A stretch of DNA of 8,117 bases from Oscillospiraceae bacterium (lineage in GTDB: Bacteria > Bacillota > Clostridia > Oscillospirales > Oscillospiraceae): contig JAFZAM010000098.1 of the NCBI GenBank assembly GCA_017557265.1, positions 1 to 8,117 of the forward strand, written 5' to 3'. Positions 5,063 to 8,117 of this stretch are shown one piece after another; within the stretch, counting starts at the first letter, position 1, and each line of letters begins with the position of its first letter. The translations under genes and the position numbers were made by a program. The notes under the pieces are model-generated. The model was not told the DNA's origin, did no database searches, and saw nothing but the letters and a program-made list of their open reading frames with translations.

Positions 5063-6364
5063 ATGAACTCCGCTTCCGACGTCTGGGCGGCCGTCATCTC
5101 GGGGCTGGAAAAGCAGCTCACAGCGACCGCCATGACCACCTGGTTCGACGGGACGCGCGCCGTCGATCTCAAGGACAATATCATGGTCGTCTGCGCCGCG
5201 TCCGAGTTCAAGCGCAACATCATCCAGTCGCGCTACGCGGACATGATAAAGGAGATACTCGCGGAGATATTCTCCGGCGAGTGCGAGCTCGTCGTGCTCA
5301 CGGAGGCCGACCTCGAGGAGTACCAGCTCCCCGACACGCAGAGCCCGCTCGACAGCTCGCAGTTTACGTTCGAGCACTTCGTCGTCGGTCCCGCCAACCG
5401 CTTCGCGCAGGCCGCCGCCGTCGCCGTCGCCAACCAGCCCGGCAAGGCCTACAACCCCCTGCTCATATACGGCGACTCCGGCCTCGGCAAGACCCACCTG
5501 CTCTACGCCATCGGCCACGAGGTCCGCTCCCGCGACCGCGACCTGAAGATCGTCTATATTAAGGGCGACGAATTCACCAACGAGCTCATCGCCGCCATCC
5601 AGAACGCGACGCAGGAGGCCTTTCGCGAGAAGTACAGGACGGCCGACCTGCTGCTCGTCGACGACGTGCAGTTCATCGCCGGCAAGGTGCAGACGCAGGA
5701 GGAGTTCTTCCATACGTTCAATACGCTCTTCGAGGCCGGCAAGCAGATAGTCCTGACGAGCGACCGCCCGCCGCGCGAGATGCTCAGGCTCGAGGACCGC
5801 CTGAAGACCCGCTTCGAGTGGGGCCTCATGGCGGACATACAGCCCCCCGACTACGAGACGCGCGTCGCCATAGCCAAGAACAAGGCCGACCAGCTCGGGC
5901 TCGCGCTCCCCTCCGGCATCCCGGAGTACCTCGCGGAGAACCTGACGGCGAACGTCCGCCAGATAGAGGGCGCCGTCAAGAAGATACAGGCCTACCGCGA
6001 CCTGCTCTACGGCGAGATAGAGATAGAGATGATAAAGAAGATACTCGCCGACGTCGTCCGCGGCGAGCGGGACTATACGCCCGAGACCATCATCGAGCGC
6101 GTCGCCGCGTTCTACGACCTGCCGGTCGAGAGCGTGACGGGGCAGAGCCGCGTGGCGAAGATAGCCCACGCGCGCATGGTCTCGATGTACCTCATGCGCA
6201 AGCTCATGGACCTCACGCTCGACGTCATCGGCAGCTACTTCGGCAACAAGGACCACACGACCGTCCTGCACGCGATAAAGAAGATAGAGAACGCCGTCGC
6301 GTCCGATCCCGAGGAGGCCGACGTCCTGCGCGACATAACCAGCAACATCACCAACAAGGAGTAA
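5063..6364 (+). CDS. dnaA: Chromosomal replication initiator protein DnaA
   Basis: A 433-residue DnaA, the AAA+ ATPase that binds DnaA boxes and opens oriC. Domain I spans about 1-80, and the domain II linker is short (about 80-100). Domain III starts at FTFEHFVVGPANRFAQAAA and has Walker A GDSGLGKT (137-144), Walker B LLLVDD (196-201), sensor 1 LTSDRP (231-236), the box VII arginine region LKTRFEWGL (about 248-255) and sensor 2 NVRQIEGA (R299). Domain IV (about 338-433) carries the helix-turn-helix and the signature FGNKDHTTVLHA, where most family members read GGRDHTT. The ATG at 5063 has GGAGGTG (5053-5059) ahead of it. An in-frame ATG at 5015 is rejected because it lies on the -10 box. The protein is slightly shorter than many DnaAs (about 440-470), mostly through the linker. 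A promoter lies directly upstream, and rnhA is divergent. Confidence 0.98.
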   Translation: MNSASDVWAAVISGLEKQLTATAMTTWFDGTRAVDLKDNIMVVCAASEFKRNIIQSRYADMIKEILAEIFSGECELVVLTEADLEEYQLPDTQSPLDSSQFTFEHFVVGPANRFAQAAAVAVANQPGKAYNPLLIYGDSGLGKTHLLYAIGHEVRSRDRDLKIVYIKGDEFTNELIAAIQNATQEAFREKYRTADLLLVDDVQFIAGKVQTQEEFFHTFNTLFEAGKQIVLTSDRPPREMLRLEDRLKTRFEWGLMADIQPPDYETRVAIAKNKADQLGLALPSGIPEYLAENLTANVRQIEGAVKKIQAYRDLLYGEIEIEMIKKILADVVRGERDYTPETIIERVAAFYDLPVESVTGQSRVAKIAHARMVSMYLMRKLMDLTLDVIGSYFGNKDHTTVLHAIKKIENAVASDPEEADVLRDITSNITNKE

Positions 6365-6659
6365 TCCACAAAACGTTCAACGTTCTGATAACTCCGCCGT
6401 GGACGGTTTTTTTCCTTATTTTGCCGTGCATAAGCCCCTCCTCCGTCCACAGAGCCGTCCACAACGAAAACCGAGTCCCCGCGCGGCTCCGGAGGGGTTT
6501 TCCACCTAAACGCTCCCCTACGTCTTCTTCTGCTGCATAAGCTTTCTTTTCCTTTCCTTTAAGCGAAAAGACCTCGAAAAAATGAAAACAAACCTTCCTC
6601 AAAAACGGGCGCAAGCGGCCCGGAACGAACGCAAGCATACGTGAAAAGGAGAATGAGAT
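6362..6659. other. Probable oriC region between dnaA and dnaN
   Basis: The spacer between dnaA and dnaN carries several sites like the DnaA box TTATCCACA. Plus strand: TAATCCACA (6362-6370, 8 of 9, overlapping the dnaA stop), CCGTCCACA twice (6443-6451 and 6455-6463, 12 bases apart, 6 of 9) and TTTTCCACC (6498-6506, 7 of 9). Minus strand: TTATGCACG (6425-6433, 7 of 9), TTATGCAGC (6532-6540, 6 of 9) and CCGTCCACG (6398-6406, 5 of 9). The stretch from about 6535 to 6605 is richer in A and T and could be the unwinding element. AACGTT is repeated at 6372-6377 and 6379-6384. A short CCG/CGG stem followed by seven T (6397-6413) may be a weak terminator after dnaA. I see no clear dnaN promoter. Confidence 0.6.
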
Positions 6660-7766
6660 ATGAAATTCAGCTGTGAAAGAGCGCTGCTTCTGGCCGGCAT
6701 AAACGCCGCCTCGAAGACCGTCGCCGTCAAAAGCACGATACCCGCGCTGGAGGGCCTGCTCCTCAGCGCCGACGAGGAGCTCGTCATATCCGGCTACAAC
6801 CTCAAGACCGGCATAAGGACGCATATCCCCGTCGAGGTGACCGAGACCGGCTCCATCGTCCTCAACGCCCGCCTCTTCGGCGAGATAATCCGCCGCATGG
6901 CGGACGACGTCGTGACCTTCGTCTCCGACGCCAACGGCATGGTCAGGCTGACCTGCGGCATGTCGAAGTTCGAAATTATGGGCACCGCCGCCGACGACTT
7001 CCCTGAGCTCCCCGAGGTCGACGAGACGGGCAGCCCCAAGGTCCCCGAGGGCAAGCTCAAGTCCCTCATCAGCGAGACGCTGTTCGCCGTCTCGGACAAC
7101 GAGACCCGCCCGATATACATGGGCTCCCTCTTCGAGACCGACGGCGAGACGCTGACGGTCGTCTCCGTCGACGGGTTCCGCCTCGCGCTGCGCCGCGAGA
7201 AGATGGACAGGGCCGTCCCGGGCCTGAGCTTCGTGGTCCCCGGCTCGACGCTGACCGAGGTCGAGCGCCTCTGCGCCGACACCGAGGACGACGTCTCCAT
7301 AGCTCTCGGCAGCCGCCACATCATGTTCGTCATCGGCAACACCGAGGTCATCTCCCGCCGCCTCGAGGGCGACTTCCTCGACTATAAGAAGACCGTCTCG
7401 ACCCCGGCGAAGTATATCGTGACCGCCGACCGCCGCGGCCTCATCGACGCCGTCGAGCGCGTGTCGCTCATCATAAACGAGAAGGTCCGCAGCCCGCTGC
7501 GCTTCGTATTTGAGAAAAACCAGCTCCTCATCAACTGCTCGACGGCTCTCGGCCAGGCGAGCGACGAGGTCTCCGTTGCCGGCGACGGCGAGGGCATGGA
7601 GATAGGCTTCAACAACCGCTACGTGCTCGACGCCCTCAAGGCCGCCCCGGCCGACGAGGTCGCCATCCGCCTCGTCAACAACGTCTCGCCCTGCATCATC
7701 GTCCCCGCCGACGAGTCCGACAGCTTCCTCTATATGATCCTGCCCGTCAGGATACGCGAGAGATAA
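6660..7766 (+). CDS. dnaN: DNA polymerase III beta subunit (sliding clamp)
   Basis: A 368-residue beta clamp, which forms a ring-shaped dimer on DNA and tethers the replicative polymerase and other clamp-binding proteins. The three-domain clamp fold is expected at about residues 1-120, 125-245 and 246-368. Recognisable family segments are MKFSCERALLLAGINAASKTVA at the start, IPALEGLLLSA, FEIMGTAADDFPELPEV, VSVDGFRLALRR, SRRLEGDFLDYKK and the C-terminal FLYMILPVRI. Length is normal. The ATG at 6660 has AAGGAG (6646-6651) with 8 bases of spacing. Its stop codon overlaps the start of the S4-domain gene by one base (TAATG), and recF follows, so dnaN, the S4 gene and recF are probably co-translated. 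Transcription may come from the dnaA promoter or from an unseen promoter in the spacer. Confidence 0.98.
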   Translation: MKFSCERALLLAGINAASKTVAVKSTIPALEGLLLSADEELVISGYNLKTGIRTHIPVEVTETGSIVLNARLFGEIIRRMADDVVTFVSDANGMVRLTCGMSKFEIMGTAADDFPELPEVDETGSPKVPEGKLKSLISETLFAVSDNETRPIYMGSLFETDGETLTVVSVDGFRLALRREKMDRAVPGLSFVVPGSTLTEVERLCADTEDDVSIALGSRHIMFVIGNTEVISRRLEGDFLDYKKTVSTPAKYIVTADRRGLIDAVERVSLIINEKVRSPLRFVFEKNQLLINCSTALGQASDEVSVAGDGEGMEIGFNNRYVLDALKAAPADEVAIRLVNNVSPCIIVPADESDSFLYMILPVRIRER

Positions 7767-7975
7767 TGACCGACGTAAGGATAGAGACGGACTTTATAAA
7801 GCTCGACGCGCTCCTTAAATTCGCGGGCGCGGTCATGAGCGGCGGCGAGGCCAAGACGCTCGTCGCCGAGGGATACGTGAAGGTCAACGGCGAGACCTGC
7901 CTCATGCGCGGGAAGAAGATATATCCCGGCGACGAGGTCGAGCTCGACGGCGAGGCCTTCCGCGTCGTGAAATGA
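7766..7975 (+). CDS. yaaA: Small S4-domain RNA-binding protein (YaaA type)
   Basis: A 69-residue protein made almost wholly of one S4 RNA-binding domain (about residues 10-65: IKLDALLKFAGAVMSGGEAK, VAEGYVKVNGE, RGKKIYPGDEVELDG). It matches the small S4 protein encoded between dnaN and recF in Firmicutes, known as YaaA in Bacillus subtilis and linked there to ribosome assembly. The RNA target here is unknown. The ATG at 7766 overlaps the dnaN stop (TAATG), and its own TGA overlaps the recF ATG (ATGA), so translation is probably coupled on both sides. It lacks a strong Shine-Dalgarno site of its own, consistent with coupling. It is not the unrelated E. coli YaaA. Confidence 0.93.
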   Translation: MTDVRIETDFIKLDALLKFAGAVMSGGEAKTLVAEGYVKVNGETCLMRGKKIYPGDEVELDGEAFRVVK

Positions 7976-8117
7976 TCCTCCGGCGGCTCGGAGCGGAAAA
8001 CTTCCGCCTCTGCGAGGACGCCGAGTGCGCGTTCGAGCCGGGCGTGAACGTCATATGCGGGATAAACGCGCAGGGCAAGACGACCCTGCTCGAGGCCGCG
8101 TGGCTGCTGACGGGGCA
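7972..8117 (+). CDS. recF: DNA replication and repair protein RecF, N-terminal part
   Basis: Only the first 48 codons are in the window; the gene continues past the right edge. The start reads MILRRLGAENFRLCEDAEC, the usual RecF/SMC-type N-terminal strand, followed by FEPGVNVICGINAQGKTTLLEAAWLLTG with Walker A GINAQGKT (residues 30-37). RecF is an ABC-type ATPase that, with RecO and RecR, helps load RecA at gapped DNA. The ATG at 7972 overlaps the previous stop codon by four bases (ATGA), as expected for a coupled dnaN-yaaA-recF unit. The ABC signature and Walker B regions lie outside the window, so integrity cannot be judged. Confidence 0.95.
   Translation, partial: MILRRLGAENFRLCEDAECAFEPGVNVICGINAQGKTTLLEAAWLLTG

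Noticed and set aside
5045..6271. A 408-codon open frame on the minus strand across dnaA
   Set aside because: It is an antisense shadow produced by GC-rich third positions; the plus strand encodes a complete DnaA with all motifs.
6348..7319. A 323-codon open frame on the minus strand across dnaN and the origin spacer
   Set aside because: The sequence is antisense to a complete beta clamp, is of low complexity and has no start signal, so it is not a gene.
1..8117. CRISPR array, insertion sequence, phage or defence genes
   Set aside because: No short regularly spaced repeats outside coding sequence, no transposase or integrase motifs and no defence-type domains were found on either strand.

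Overview
This window looks like the replication-origin neighbourhood of a high-GC member of the Firmicutes (Bacillota), probably an uncultured gut-type Clostridia. Four things support this. The gene order dnaA, dnaN, small S4-domain gene, recF is of the Bacillus/Clostridium type. There is a CIRCE (HrcA) operator in front of a small heat-shock gene. Shine-Dalgarno sites are strong. The left arm encodes a secreted protein with InlB-type and MucBP-like repeats. GC is high, yet ATA (Ile) and AGG (Arg) codons are used freely. The lineage is an inference; no rRNA or marker search was possible.

Layout. Bases 1-3151 (minus) are the N-terminal ~1,050 residues of a large exported repeat protein that runs off the left edge. 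It has a signal peptide, about 360 residues of unassigned beta-rich sequence, one InlB/Listeria-Bacteroides-type repeat, two near-identical 72-residue repeats and six MucBP-like repeats. Its start is ambiguous: the strong ribosome binding site leads into a 5-codon frame, one base out of phase with the main frame. Bases 3219-3247 hold its promoter. Bases 3300-3362 hold two tandem terminators ending the next gene, an Hsp20 chaperone (3377-3823, minus), whose promoter is overlapped by a CIRCE element. Bases 4044-4078 are a strong terminator. Bases 4079-4402 are a GC-rich, hairpin-rich stretch with no convincing gene. Bases 4403-4870 (minus) are RNase HI.

The divergent region 4871-5062 carries back-to-back promoters for rnhA (leftward) and dnaA (rightward). 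To the right, on the plus strand, lie dnaA (5063-6364), a 295-bp spacer with a cluster of DnaA-box-like sites that is the likely oriC, dnaN (6660-7766), a yaaA-type S4 protein (7766-7975) and the first 48 codons of recF. The last three overlap by 1 and 4 bases and look like one translationally coupled unit.

All genes point away from the dnaA region, so they run with replication if the origin is here. DnaA initiates replication, DnaN clamps the polymerase, RecF works in gap repair and RNase HI removes RNA from RNA-DNA hybrids. Hsp20 and the surface protein are unrelated neighbours. I see no clear new multi-gene system. The items most worth a second look are the structured element at 4079-4402, the start of the surface-protein gene, the CIRCE-controlled hsp20 promoter with an extra upstream repeat, and the promoter and DnaA-box arrangement around dnaA.
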